A stretch of DNA of 64,000 nt from Henricia sp. BOLD:AAB3569. Lineage: Eukaryota > Echinodermata > Asteroidea > Spinulosida > Echinasteridae. The position numbers were made by a program, and so were the translations under genes. The stretch is taken from positions 4,602,501 through 4,666,500 of the forward strand of contig JBBELK010000329.1 in the NCBI GenBank assembly GCA_037783545.1, given 5' to 3'. This document shows positions 13,501 to 28,500 of the stretch, piece by piece (the first letter of the stretch is position 1; every line of letters begins with the position of its first letter). The notes under the pieces are model-generated. The model saw nothing but the letters and a program-made list of their open reading frames with translations. It did no database searches and was not told where the DNA came from.

Positions 13501-16500
13501 TTGATTTTTCTGGTTTTTTGTTCTCCTGATCAGAAGTGTCACTCTGGGAATCTGTATCGAAGTTCTGCATCACTGAAGATTGTTTAGTTTTTGATTTTCT
13601 GAGTTCCTCACTTTGGTGAGCATCTCCAACACTGTCCTTTTTTCTTTTACGGAGCCTTTTCACTTTTTTCGCTGTGCTCGATTCAACAGACCGAGGCCTG
13701 GGCGGTTGATGAACTTCGTCTAAGGTTCTTGTAGCAGTAACAAGGCGCTCTGTTTGGGTTTGAAACTTGACTGCGTGATACACGTGCCTAATCAACCACA
13801 GACTGTTAAGCACGAGTTGTTGGGGCAATCGGACTCGCAACACCGCCTTTGACTCATTGACGCTTTGCTCGGCAGTCTGTGCATACACCGCAAGCTGTCT
13901 TTCGGCCCATCGTCCAAACCACTGCAACAGCTCAGCTTTATCTTCGTAGATCTTGCTTAAATTCAGGTTGATCGTCGAATACGGCGTCAGGAATCCTTGT
14001 TTTGACGATGCGGGTTCTCCTTTTGACCTCTGGGATGCAGTTTGGGACGTCTTCTCCTTGCCTTGTTCAGCAAAAGAGTTAAGACTACTCCTACTTCCAG
14101 ATTTTTTAAGAGAGATCACCAGAGGAACATCTTCAGAGGGTTGATGTTTACGATGGAACATACTCCGACTCTTGACAACACGGTTTTGACTTTCTTCCTC
14201 GAGGTCACTTTTGATCCGTTCAGGGTCTTCATCCAAAATATCACCCTGCTTGTCCTTGTTCGAGATTTGAAATTCGAAGGTTAACGAGCTGAGCTCAACT
14301 GTGGGAAATTTGGCCTGTCCAGTCATCCTCTTCGATACGGAGCCAAATTCTTTTAGCCTGAGGTCTGACGAGTAAGCCTTGATCAACGGCAGCTTTGGTT
14401 TGCTGGAAAACGGAGCACTGTCTTGCATGATCTTGCCGAATGCGACCAAGAAGAATGTCTCAAGAAAGTTGAGATATCCAGGGCTGCTTTCAAATTCTCT
14501 GGAGCCGACTTGAGGGTACTTAGAGGTTTCCAACTTCGAGGAATTTTGATTTTTGGTTTGAGATGTCGGAATTTCTGAGCCGTGTGTCGTACATTCTGCA
14601 CCATTTTTTCTGCCGTCTTTTTCATTTCTTGGTTCTTCATTCTCGGTTAACTCTTCAAAGACTTGTAGCTCGTATTTCCCGATTTCCTGCAGTCTGTTGG
14701 TAACCGTGAGCTCCCGAAGCTTGCACTGGTAACGATAATGCCGGTAGAGCGTTTCATATTTCAGGATCCTTTTATTATCTTTTCCACTCTTTTTAGCAAT
14801 TTTTCTTGCCGAAACCTCTTTTTTCCTCTTCAATTTCTCAGCGAGTCTGTTAAACTTCTCTTGTAAAAGAGGAGAGAGGTTTGCTGCGTCTTCGTGGAAG
14901 TGGCGAGCTAGGATGGCCACGGTTTTCTTGGTGGGCGGAAGCTCGGAGATCGCCGTGAGTAGAATGTCTTGGACTTCCTCTTCGAGATTTAAGAAGGAAG
15001 AGAACGGATAGAGATTGTCGGCCCACATTAAGACGTCTTCCAAAAGCTCACCGTGCTTGGTGATTTCTGCATTATTGTGAGGCTGTGAAAAGAAATTTGG
15101 AAAAAATTGGATTGATAATACACGTGAAACACTTCTTTTGATTTTTGCTAAAGTGATCATAGGACAATTGTAAGGCAATACAATCGACAATTCTTAACTT
15201 TAAATTTGTGCCCTCCCACACAATTTGTTAGTGCTCAACAAATCTCTCAAAATTGCAAAATGTCTTCAATGCGAACTTGGTAGTTTAGATTTAAAAAAGG
15301 TCCGCAGTTCGAATCCCGTTGGAGCCAAGTTGCTTTTCACTGCATTCAGATTTCCCAGACTCATGGACATTTGTATCAAATTTATTCACCCCGGCAGTCC
15401 CTGGGTCATAATCCCTACAAATAACAACTTAATTCATAGATTAAAAGTAGTGAAATTTACTCTTTGCATATAGACTACTACAGTGTGACATCAGTTGCCA
15501 GGGTAACTGGGTCTAAACATTAGCTGGTAATCTGAAACGTCCATTGCTAAAGTGCAGGGAAACAGTTCACTGGTTTTAGTGTAGACCCAGTAACCTTGGC
15601 AACACACACGTTTTCACTGTAAGACTAGTTATTTGGTATTGTGTCTAAATAAACTATATATGAGTGAATTAATGGGAAAAAAATGATAGGCAAACTTAGT
15701 GAGGACTGCCTTCAATTAGATTTTGACTTTTAACATCAGTTTTTAAGAGTACTTTTTTAAAAATGCGACAAAAATCCCACCTTAACTCGCAGGGAACGTT
15801 CGCGGCTGGCTTGGTATTTCCGGACAGCCAACGTAAGTTTATCCCGGGCATGAAGCATCCACACGGTTGAACACAGGTCTCGGAATATGCGCAACAGCTC
15901 TACGGTGCAATGCGGGAGACTTTGGGAGTTGATTCCGGTCTTGAGAAGATCCAGCGGAAATTGTGCGTGGTCCACTAGTACGCTTGGGAGTGGAACTGCG
16001 GATGTTTTCTGGCAAAAAAGATGATTTTTATCATCATTTGGAGTACTTTCAGGTACTTTAGCATGTTTTAGGACACTACTTCACAGTTTCTGGCAGAATG
16101 AGGGGAGGGGTGGGGTCCCTTGCACCGACATTACGAAAATATGAACCTAGTCACAGCAGCCTTGATTTTGTCTGAATTTCAAAGGTCACTGAGGCCAACT
16201 GGAGGGGTACCACGGCCAACTTTGTTCCAAATGTGTACTGGTTATTAGTGTATACCAGCCTCATGAAATTTAAGAGGATAGGGCATGCTGGCCTAAAAAA
16301 GTGCATGGGGTGTTACAAATATAACATGAAACATCTGTTGACCAGAATTTCTAAATTTTAGCGACTTTAAATAACCATATCTCTACAGATTTTAAACCAG
16401 TGTAAACAATACCTTCTGAGAAGTGGCAATGTTATAAGCATTTTTCATCAGGGTCATTATTCTTTTCAGATTATAGATATCAGAGTGATAAATCAGCAAA

Positions 16501-19500
16501 ATTGGTGTTATGCATGGGACATTCTCTGGTTGATGCGAAAAGCATTGGGCATGGGACACATCATCCTGAGATATCAGGGAATTTCCACTCTGCAAAGCGA
16601 CATAACAATACCCTGAGGAAACACACGCAAATCTGTGGAGTGAGCCGGCTGTTGTCTTGAGCCAACTCACGCCCGAGTCATTTTGATGTAATTTAATCAA
16701 TTCGGTCATGTTATGCCGAAAAGAAACGATTTCTATACTTCCTTATGACTGTCCCATTCCTACCAAACTTTCAAACGACGATCTTAATTTACTCCGCAGT
16801 TTTTCAAATTAATAACAGGGATGCATGCTGACGAATGTAATGGAACGGATTCCCCAGTATGCTTTAAATAGCAGCCAATCACCGACGCCGACAACGGCCA
16901 GCATTACCGAGTACATGTATCACATGTATGCACGGTGTTTACAATCTGCGCGCGTTACATTTGAATGCCTGCAATCATCCTACAATGCACTGCCAAGCGT
17001 CCTGATTGGTCCAGCAGAGGTGACACGATTTCTGTCGCTAGTCCCACCGCGAAATGAGGCCTTTTTCAACAGGGCCACTGTACGCAGGAGTGCGTTAAAG
17101 GGGCACTGTTGCAAGAGGATGGGGACACATATGTACATATTTCAAAACGACATTTCTTGAATGAAATTTGTGGGTGCCCCCGCTAAGCAGAGCAATGCCC
17201 AACACACAAGACATTTCATTAAAACAGGCGAAATAACTGACAGTTATTGCTATTAAAACAAGATGTTAAATGGCATGAACTCGAAATTTCATTTTATTTT
17301 GAAACACCCCGTATATATTGGAGCATCAGGGTCAACATCCCTTCCGAAGGATGTAGCAATTGTGGTTAAATGCCTTGCTCAAGGGCACAGGAACCACAAC
17401 CGGGTATCAAACACACAACAGCAAGTAATTAATTTTTCTTAACACTTCTGAAGCACCGAGTGTCAAACCAAACTAGGACACCAAACATTTTTGGGCTCCT
17501 AATCTTAGGAATGACCCTGATAATTGCAACTTTTCTCACCTTTTTTCTGGCTTCCATTGTCAGCAACAGATCAAGTTGCTGTACGTACCAGCGAGCACAC
17601 GGCAGGCTACAACGGGCCGAGTTTAGCACCAACATGATGAGCTGAATCACGTCATTAACTTCACGTCGTAAACTGCTCTCGAACAAAACCTCCTCGGGAT
17701 CAGAATCCTTAGAAAATAAAATAAATGTAGTGAGGAATTATTGTGTTTATCCAAACAATGCGATGTTAGAGGTAATTTTATTTCTCTATTTTATCCAATG
17801 GGCGACACTTTTTGTGTATTAGGGCGACGCGGTGGGTTAGGGCGACAATTTGGCGTCGCCCTAATATTTTGGAAGTCAAAAACTATTTTTTTAGGTCAAA
17901 AACCATCTTTTTAAAATCGAGAACCATTTTTATTAGGTCTAGAAGCATTTTTATTAGGTGTGGAACCATTTTTGGAAGCTTCGGGTTACAGAAATTTGGT
18001 GTCCAATCGATGTCTTTTAGCCAAAATTTCGATGGTCGTTTGGCAAAGTCTTACCGGTGGGTCGCCCCTTTGCGACATTAAGTGATATTATTATTATTAT
18101 TATTATTATTTCTTTCTGGTATTCATACCAAGGATTCCTCAATAGTGCTCATTCCACTGTCACTCGCAAGCGTGAGGAAACCCATGAAGAATCAGAATTA
18201 GAAATGGCTAGAGACACCGGGGAATATCCCCTTGCTCTTCACGAAAGAATGCTCTGGGATCTTTAGAGTGCGTTACCATTACCTAACACACTGGACCAAC
18301 GGCTTTACATCCCTTCCGAAGGATTGAGCAAGTGTGGTTGAGTGCCTTGCCCAAGGGCATAGGTGCCGCAGCTGGATTCGAACCCGCAACCCCAAGTTTT
18401 TACCCATAATTGCGAGTCAATGACCCAAACCACTCGGCCACAGTACCCCACATACGACGTGGTATGCACTATATACTAAGTGCGTTTCCCGAGAACACGC
18501 TAAACCTCATAGCATGCTCGGGCGGGACTCGAACCCAAGAATAAAAAGGTGAAGCCCATTTTATCATGTGCAGATGATTTTTTTAATATTTTTTTTAAAA
18601 GGATTTCTGAAAAAGCAGCATTATAAAAAAATAATGTCAATAAATCCCTGCAGACATTTCATGTACATATGTGCAAGTGAAACTTGTAAAAAATGTGCAT
18701 ATGCAGCATGATATCCCCTTCTATTGTTCCCATTGTGTCTCAAACATCCGAGGAATTTCAAAGGAATTCCTTTTAGGTTTTAGGGGGTGCTGGTGTGTTA
18801 AAAAAAAATGGAAGAGTGTGTTGAGGTATAATGGCAGTAGGAGGAGTCCCTTTGTTACATATCTTGCTGGGCATACATGTTTATTTTTAAGAAACACCAC
18901 TTTCAGTTGGTAATTTCTTCTACAAAGGAACCATTTTACACCAAAAAAAAAACATGTCATGTTTGTTACCATTGCTATGAACACTTAGCACGGTTTTTCT
19001 TGTCAACTCATGAAGTAAAATTTTGGGTCACTGCAAATTATGTCATCGGTCTTTAAGTCTCTTGGATTCTTATGGCAATGCGCAGAAATGTCATTCTTTG
19101 ACCAGCAGCCATTTTCACGAAATAATTGCGTAGCTTGCGCAACTTTTGAAAATGGCATAGGCCCCATAGCTTGCGTGTAATTATGCGTAAGGATTCGTGA
19201 AATCATTATAAATCAAAAGAAGGACATAAAAAAACATCCAACGATATTTCAGCTACGTTAAATGTACCACGTTTTCCAAAGACATGAAAAATCCACGTGC
19301 GTTTTGCCGCTCTTAACAAGGAGTTTCAAAATGACTTATTCTAAATGTGTCTCTTTGTTCTTAGTTGGTCGCGTACATATATTCACTCTGTGGCGCGACC
19401 AGTCCAGTGCACATGCACAGCCTATTACTGCCTATGGAAAGTGTGCAAAGCTGAATCGTGCAGCCTGTACACAGCGCCCATTTGGGACCACCCATTTCAT

Positions 19501-22500
19501 TTCATTGGATAGTTGCTACCAGTTCAGTGTTTACTTTGAGAAGGTTTTCCTCGTCATTTTTGACAATCTGCTACAAGTTGTGTGGTTTTCTGTGATTCAG
19601 ACTATTTCTAGGATATATAATGACAAAACCAGACATAGATTAATCACGACGGAAAACTATAAACAGTAATACCTCAAAAGGAATTCCTGTAGGAACTTGC
19701 CCTATATTTAAAGTATAGGGCAAGTTCATGAAATGTGAGTCAACTTAGAGAATATAATGTTTCAGATGCAGTTATATCCAGAACATGCTGGTTTTTGCAA
19801 AGTCATTTCAAAAGCGTCGGAAGTAAATGTCATAAAACCGGAAGGCACTCAGTTTTGTATTTCGACATTTTGTTTGATAATTGGTGTCATAGACCTGTGT
19901 TTAAAGATAGATTACAGGATTGGAAAACTGTTACATAACGGCGTTATCTCCATGTGTGATTGATGATGTGTATGATAAAAACCAACCTGTGTATAACACC
20001 CCGTTTACACTCGATTCGCCTTTGCCGAATCGAACTCCGCAATTTCCAAAAAGGGGAGTTGAAGCCGGGTAGGCACTAAGTGTAAACGCAAAAGGAGAAT
20101 TGAAAAAGGCGGATCAGACCCGGGTCTGATTCGCCTTTTTCAAGTCACCTTTGGGGTAGGGTTGAACCCCGCAATTGCGGGGTTGAACCCTGCAATCGTC
20201 AAGGTCGCTTGTAGTGTAAACGCTACCCGAATACAGATTCGGCAATTTGAGTGTCCTTGGGGCGGTGCCCGCAGTGTAGTAGATTTAATTGACAAATCTG
20301 GCACTAGTGCAGCAACACCTAACAGCTCACGCATGCGCTGCAGTTACATTTAGTGGTGACTTTTGCGGTTTCTGAAGCGAGTTGAAGCGATTTGGGGTGT
20401 AGTGTAAACGCGGCAAATGTTCAGTTTTGTGGTCGCAATAAAAATGCTGGATCTGTATCCACCTTTGCCGATTCGAGTGTAAACGCGGTGTAAGTCAGCT
20501 CAGTACCTCATCTAAATTTTGAGACAACAATGAAAAATTGTGTCCATGCTTTTAAGAAATTGTGCAAAGCCACTGTCCTATTTAGGCTGGTTTCCTGAAG
20601 ATTGAAATTGGAGATTGAACATTTCCTGTTTTATTTCAATGGATAGTATGTTGGGGAGGTATTTTATGCGATTGTTAGAATGAAATTCATTTTCTGGAGA
20701 AAACAAATTAATCTGGTCATGCTTCTTTAATGCATTATGACATTTTGTGCAAAATTCATTTTGTGACACTGGGCCACAGAGGTAAGACTGTTTACTTCCT
20801 GTGACTGATAAATAACCCACGATCAGCTTCCTTCCGACACTGACAAATTTAGAGGTCAGTGCACTATAGTAGGCGACGTATGTATCCTGATTTCGAAGGA
20901 AGCGTTGAATAACACAAAGGGGGTTGCTTTAATAGAGGAAGTTAATTCATGGGCAAATGTATTTTTTCAAATGTAAAATTCAACAAGAAATCAGTTCACG
21001 AAAATTTAGTTCAAATTATCAAATACAGCCAAGCGTTTTGGGACTGCATTTGGGCAAATTAAAGCTACATACAGAATTTGCAATGTGCCAAAACTTTAAT
21101 GAACAGTTTGACTAGAAAAACTCAAATCAAAGATAAATAATAAAGTTTTTCTGCCTGAGATGATATCTTTTTATAAGAAAATCATTGAGGATTTATACAA
21201 ATGTGTGTGCGCACACTTTGTTTTTTTTGTTTTTTTTACAAAGCTAGGCCTCTGACTACCATGGTAAAATGGCTCTGTTTTTCATTCAGTATAACTAAGG
21301 AACCAGCCTAAATAGGACAGTGGCTTCACACAATTTCTTGAAAGCATGGACAGTTTTTTTGTTTTCTCAGAACGTAGATGAGGTACTGATCTGACTTATA
21401 CACAGGTTGGTTATTATCATACACATCCTCAATCACACATGGAGATAATGCCATTTCTAGTTCCATTTTTTTCAATCATGAATGGGCCGTCCAAAGTTGT
21501 CAGCATTTTTACACTTTTTCAGATAGTGTTTGCAAGACCCCGCCTTTGACCCCCCTCCCCCTTCCTACGCTTTGTAGAACCGTGAAAATGTTGACAACAT
21601 TGGATGGCCCCTAAACATCAAAGCAATCGTTTACTTACTTTTGGCTCATAATCTGGTTGCGGGCAGTAGAACGGTGGTGCAGGCAGGTAAAACTCCACCG
21701 GAACCAGAGTGTTGAACTCGGCGACCAATGAGAGGCATCGATCCATTAGGTTGCTTAGCAACCACGGGGTGGGGTCGAGGTCGGCCACGGTCGCGGCCGT
21801 GAGCATGTCAGTCAGCGATCGACAGAGTTGCTCTTGCATGATGCGGTCTTCTTCATTAATGGAACCTGTTGGTGTTCAAAATATTGAAACAATTACAAAA
21901 ACGATATAATAAAATCATCTGCATGCCTAAAAATTGTGAACAAAAATAATGAGGCGTGAAAATAATAATGGTGGATTCTTGTATGGTGCAAATGTCTACT
22001 CTACAGGGCACTCCTGGCACTGTTGCCGTTATAAGCAAGTTGGGAGTTGGGAGCATTGCGAACACTTCCACTTCAGAAATCCATTCCTGCATTCAGAATT
22101 AATTAAGGGTATCAATTAATTTTTAGAAACTTTTATTAACACCACTGATGTTTAAAGGCCCTATAGATGATATGTTTTTGAGCGATTCTGGGAACAAAAC
22201 CATTATAAATCAAAAGAAAGACATCACGCAGTACACAGCGCCCATTTCAGACCGCCCAGATGCGAACCAACTAAGTAAATTGCTTGCAAACAATCTTAAT
22301 AATTTCATCTTCATTTATTATTTTTGGTAAAATTATATCATTTTTGGTAAAATTATATTGGACAGTTGCAACCATTTCAATCTTTACTTTGAGGAAGGTT
22401 TTCCCTGTCAATTAGTTGGTTAACTTTGGGGTAATTGCAAATGATACCGTGGGCCTTTAAATACAGTTACATGTTTACACTTCATGAATTTGTTTTTTTG

Positions 22501-25500
22501 TTACTTTAGTTCCGAGAGAGCTCGCTTTTCCATGGTTGATCACCATTCTTCAAATTTGTTACAGTTCAATTGGGCTGTTGCCAAATGAACTTGGATGTCA
22601 ATTACAAAAACTATTATGAGTGCATGCCCAGGAAAAAACTCTTAACTGGCTTATTGTCAAATTTTCCTTTAAAGGCACAGGCTCGTCAGCAATGCGCGCA
22701 TGCCAAATTCAAAGACTAAATTTGAAAAAAAACAAAAGTTTATATACTACTGCATTTGGGTTAAAAATATGAATGGGTTGATTTTACAAAAGTGAAGACG
22801 AGTTCAATGCGTCCTAATTCCCATACCAACGTCCCAAGATAAGAAGAGTGACCTTTCCTAAGATGCATCTTAGCGCTTTGTGAAATCGGCCCCAGGTCAT
22901 GTATTTAAATCAAGTAACAGGTCTTGCCAGTTAGTATAAATTGTCAACTAGCCACTGAGACATGGGATCGACTACATGTACCAGGGTGTCTGCGGGTTTC
23001 AGCAAGTCAAACTTAAGACTTTTTAAGACCTTTTTTAATGCCTTTTTAAGACCAATTAAACCCCGAAAACAGAAAATAATTCCATACTCGGCCACCACAG
23101 GCCCAAAATCTAGCTAACAATTTAATACTTTTTAATGCTTTCTAATGCTTTTCAATGCTTTTCAATACTTTTTAATGCTTTTTAAGGCCTTAAATTTAGA
23201 AAATGAATTTAAGACTTTTTGAAGACCCGCGGACACCCTGTGTGCATTACAACTACAAATAAAGTTTATGTTTGTGTCATTTTGTAAGAATTTCCATCTG
23301 GATTCTCAAACTTACACATGGACGAGCTTCGCCTCATGCCAGTTGACACGCTCAGTGAAAAACTACCTCGCCGGCGGTCCTGCTCGTTGAAAGAGGAGTT
23401 TCTTTTGACCGAGTTACCTCCCTCTGGAGATGAGGGTGGTGCCAGTGGAGTCTGCAGGATAACACTAATGCCTTCCTTGACAATGACCAGAGGGGTGAGG
23501 TTCTCAGGGAGGAACAGCTCAGAGCAACTGTCAAATGAAGGGTTAGAGTAATTTCACATTTTAAAAGCCTTATAATTGGAATTATGACTTAAGTTCTCGG
23601 TTGACCATTACTGAAAACGTTTTATCAGGCTAATATAAACTTTGTTCTTCCAATTATAAATAAAACCCACGTTTGTCCAGATTATTAGCCAAAAATAAGA
23701 CGAAATTGTAAAAAAATCTCTTCATGCAAACATAATTCTTTGTTTTTTTAATCTTTACCCACTTTATTATAATCAAACAATTTTTTGACAGTTCATTAAA
23801 CTATTCTCAGTAAAAATAATTTGTATAAATATGTACAAAGAATTTTTGGAACTTTATAGATGTCCTGTAAAGAAAATGCATTTATTAAAATGAAATGAAA
23901 TATTGCTTATGGAATTTTCCGCAATAATGGGTGAAATTTGGGAACCGACATCATATTTTTCATAGAAATGCCTTTTCCCAAAATAAAAGAAATTAAGTCC
24001 TATGGAGATAATTTAGTCCTGGAATAGAGGTTACAAATAGTGTGACCTTTAAAACAAAATAAGTGCACAAATTTGAGTGAAATGTTTGTTACCTTTAAGG
24101 CCAAGTTATCTCCGCAGAACATTTTTTTAACAATTTTTAAAAAAAATACAAGCAGAAATAAGGTCTTGCTTGCCAAAATGACTCCGTGGAAAAATCTCAT
24201 ATCTAACCTTGAAGCATCCTCTAACGCCATTTCAAATTCCGTCTGTTGCTGACTGGCTATAACTGACAGCATGAGGGCGCTCTTCCAGTCACCAAGCTCA
24301 CGGGCAAGCCACACGGCTTCGGGCAGCAGGCCGCACACCAGAAGCAAAGCCATAGCCGTGTCGGCCGTCCATACGTCTGAAAGTTGCTGCTGTCGCACAC
24401 TGCTCGCTACGCGATCGTGGAAAATGGGCACGGTACGACTCGTCAAACCTGTGTCAAAGAACAATTTCTGACATTAGTCCTGGCCGATTTCATTGTCCTA
24501 AAATTATACACAAGTTTGGTTTTGTTTTTTGTTTTTTGTTTTTTGTTTTGTTTTTGTTTTTTTTAATGGGTTTACGAAAGTTCGATTCGCAGCCCGTAGG
24601 CTGAATTGCATGAAGCTTACAAGTGTCTGCCACCTAAACAGTAAGATACATAGGTGGGTGGCGCCATTGGCAACCGACGGCCAGAGACACCGGGTACTCC
24701 CCTTAATCTTCACGAAAGAGTACTCTGGGATCTTTTAAGTGCGTTACACAACACACTGGACCAACGACTTTACATCCCTTCCAAAGGATGGAGCAATTGT
24801 GATTAAGTGCCTTGCTCAAGGGCACAGGTACCACAGCTGGGTGTCGAACCTGCAACATCAAGTTTTCAAATGGCTGTTACGACTGAGTCAACGACCTAAA
24901 CCACGTGTACCCCACAGTTAATGAAGACACTAGGTAAACGGAAAGATCACTGTCCATAGACTCATATGTAATTTTAAGTTGCGGCCAATTCTTCAAAAAT
25001 CACATATTTGAATTTCATACCATTTTTAGAAATCCAGTTTTTCAATTTTTCAATTTCAAAAAAACCAAAAAAGAAATATATATATTTTTTGGGTTTTTTT
25101 AAAATTATTTTTTTAAAGGATCCAAAACAATTTGAAGAATAAAACTTACTCTTTTGTGACTTGTGATGTAGTGCTTGAAGAGGCTTTGCGGCACATGGCG
25201 GAAACACGAATAGGGGATGGTTGGTGAAGTACAGGGCCATGAACCGTGCTAGGGATTGTACTGCCTCCCTCTGGAGTGGGTCGGGGATGCATGGCAGCTG
25301 GGGAAGTGCCTAGAAAATTGGGGAAAAAGGAATACATTTTTTTAAAAGGTAACCATTTTTAGGATCAACCAAAGAAAAAAAGACTGAACAATAATAATGA
25401 CAAGAGGTTAATTTTATGGTGTTGAGCACAGAAATTTGCTTAGGAACAAAATTATTTGCTTAAAAGAAATGGGTCACCAGCCAGAAGTTGTATGTGATGT

Positions 25501-28500
25501 GTGTTACGATTGACTGGTATTCTGCTACTGTTGCTAAGCACACAGGTTTACATGTTTACAAAGCAATTAAATTTTGCACTGCATATGTACTTCTCCTTAA
25601 GGGGCCGTCCAAAATTGTCAATTTTCACAGTTCTACAGAGAGTAGTATTTTTCAAGACCCCCTCCCTCCCCCGAAACACTACTTATCAACATTTGTTGTC
25701 ACTACCATGTCATGTCAACATTTTACAGTGCATGTAAAGTCCTATGCGGCCTTCAATCCCCAAACCCCCTTCCTACATTATGTTGACAACTTTGGACAGC
25801 CATAATTTCGAAAATGTAGAGACCACTCCTCCCCCAACCCCATCTAACTTACCCCTGCCCCATTTCCATCCCTCTTCCATCCAAGAAACGAAGCAGTGCT
25901 CTTCGTGAGCCGACTCCATTTCCCCGCCTCCTCCCTCCGTTGTCCCTTTCTGTTGACGTCAGCCCTGAGTCCATAACAACTGACCAATGAGTCTGCGAGA
26001 CTCAATGCCGAAACCAGGTTGTATTGCTCTAAATGGGTGTATAGAATGGCTAGGAGGGAGGAAGTAAGAAGAGTGGAACAGCCAGAACTGCTAAACTTAG
26101 ACCTAAAAGAAAGAAAAAAACGTAAAAAGGACAATGTGCACGATTTTCCCATGGAAAAATCAGTGTAGCTTTTTAAAAAGATGGATTACATAATTAGAAA
26201 ACTGTTACCAATGGCATTATTTCCATGTGTGATTGAGGATGTGTATGATAAAAACCAACCTGTGTATTTAACTCAGGACCTCATCCAAGTTCTGAGAAAA
26301 CAATGAAAAACTGTATCCACGCTTACAGGAAATTATGCAAAGCCACTATCCTATTTAGGCTGGTTCCCTGGCAAAACAGGGGCATAATACCATGGTAGTT
26401 AGGGACCTACTTTCATTCACATGAGGGCACCCTTGCAAAAAAATGTATGTGCGCACATATATAAATGGGTTTTTTTCATGAAATCTTACGTAGCAGCATA
26501 AACTCACTTGTGCAACGTTTTATTGCGTATTAAAGTTGCACAACAATCCTGCAACCAAAATTGGGACGAGAGAAAAATTGTAAGGGCCTTATAAGAATTC
26601 GAACCCGAGACCTCCGACTCATTAGGCAGATGCTCTACAGGCACAGTTGGTATACTCCCTCAGCTTTCCCCTATAGACCCAATTCCTCTCTCGGTGTTAC
26701 AATCTTGCAATAATTAAACGCAATCTCTGCATAAGCTATGCACTTTCCTCGAACCTGACAAAATCGTTTTTCCACTCCAACCTATCTTTCTGTTTATGTT
26801 TAAAATGGCTTGACCTTACATGCCTAATTTGCAAAATATAACTTTTCTATCTGAAAAACTAAATGAAAATCGTCTGATTAAATATCAGAAAATATTTCAG
26901 CTTTACTACTAACCTATGGTTCAAAAATCCCTGCTGATCTTTAGTCTGGTGGGCGGTCCTCTGCCAACAGGCTACGGCCTCTTCAGGATAACCCTGTAGA
27001 TAGAACTGGCATCCTAACATGGATAAAGGGGGAGGGGAGGAATTCATTTAATTTGATTTTTTTAAAACATTAATTTGAAATTGTAAAGCAAGTATTTTGT
27101 ATTGGTAATTTTTCCACCAGATACTCACTAATGCATTGTAGGGGTAAAAAATATGGAAGTTTGGATTTGAGTCTTTCCACAGTAAAGGGGGAATTTTGGC
27201 AACACAGACCATATTTTCCAGAAAATACCTTTGTCTGGTCTCAAATTAAAAGAAATAGGTTTCAGTTTTTCTGAAGAGATAAGTTTGGCCCAAAAACAGC
27301 ATGCTTTTCTAAAAACCCTGTGTACGAAATTCCAATATACGCTTGTAACCGGGACGGCCTAAAATGTAACACAAGTGTCCGTCTGGTTATGAGCGTTTAT
27401 TGGAATTTTTTTATTTGTACACAGATTTTTAGAAAGGCATGTTGTCACACCATTTGTAACCCTTTTTGGGCCTAAGTTATCTCTTCAGAATAACTGAAAC
27501 TTATTTCTTTTATTTTGAGACCAGACAATTAAGGTATTTCCTCGAAAATATGGTCCGTGTTGCCAAAATTCCCCCTTTACTGTGGAAAGACCCATTTCAG
27601 CATTAAAAGCGAGATAAATGTCTGTACATGTGTTTCACTCGCAGTCCAGTGTTTCAACAAAAAATGTAAAAATTATATCTTTAAATCTCAAAAACTTGTA
27701 CCTCTGAGAAAACCAGCATCAATATGACTATTCCACTCGTTGCTAGGGGAAACTGACACCCTGAAACCGAGCTGACCCAGCTTCATCTGTACACCGCATA
27801 GCAAAAGCAGAAGCTTCTGGACTCCCCTGCCGTGACGAATGGAAGAGTCCTTCTTTAGCTTTCTGTACATAGTAACTAGATGTCTGTGCAGAAGCTTCCA
27901 TGTTTTGACCAACCTGTAGGGATGGTTGGTAGATATATGTCAGAGGGACACCAAACATGAAAATGGAAAAAATGTCAACAATTGTATAGAACAAGAAAGT
28001 AAATAGGAGCAGAATTCAAGTAGTACATTTGTTGACGTATTCCCTGTTTTGGTAAAATGATGCATCTTTGCACTTAGAATAATTCAAAATACAGTGGAAA
28101 GTGGCTATTGGGTCATTTCATGTTTTTTGTGAAAACAGCCAATATTGAGATACATTGTACATGACACCTTCCAGATTTTGCTTATAACTTTGTTACCCTA
28201 CAGGGCGCTGTTGCCATTATTATTACCGATGCCATAAGGAAATCACCAGAACCATTTCGCTTCAACTAGGTGGCTACCTGGCCAAGGCGCACAACCCTAT
28301 CAGCAGTTAGATTTTGCCATTCCCCTGACAGCTCCCCAAATATCGCTTGGGTTGACGAGGCAGTTGAGATTAAGTGTCTTGCCCACGGACACAGACACGT
28401 TGGCACAAGTGGGGCTTGAACCCATAACCCCTCGATCACGAGCACGGCTGTATACCCACGACTGTATACTGCGCCTAAATGCTCCTTATGGTACCCAATG

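Noticed and set aside
16825..17160. Plus-strand 111-codon frame in CPLANE1 intron
   Set aside because: No domain, no splice context, no second exon; treated as chance.
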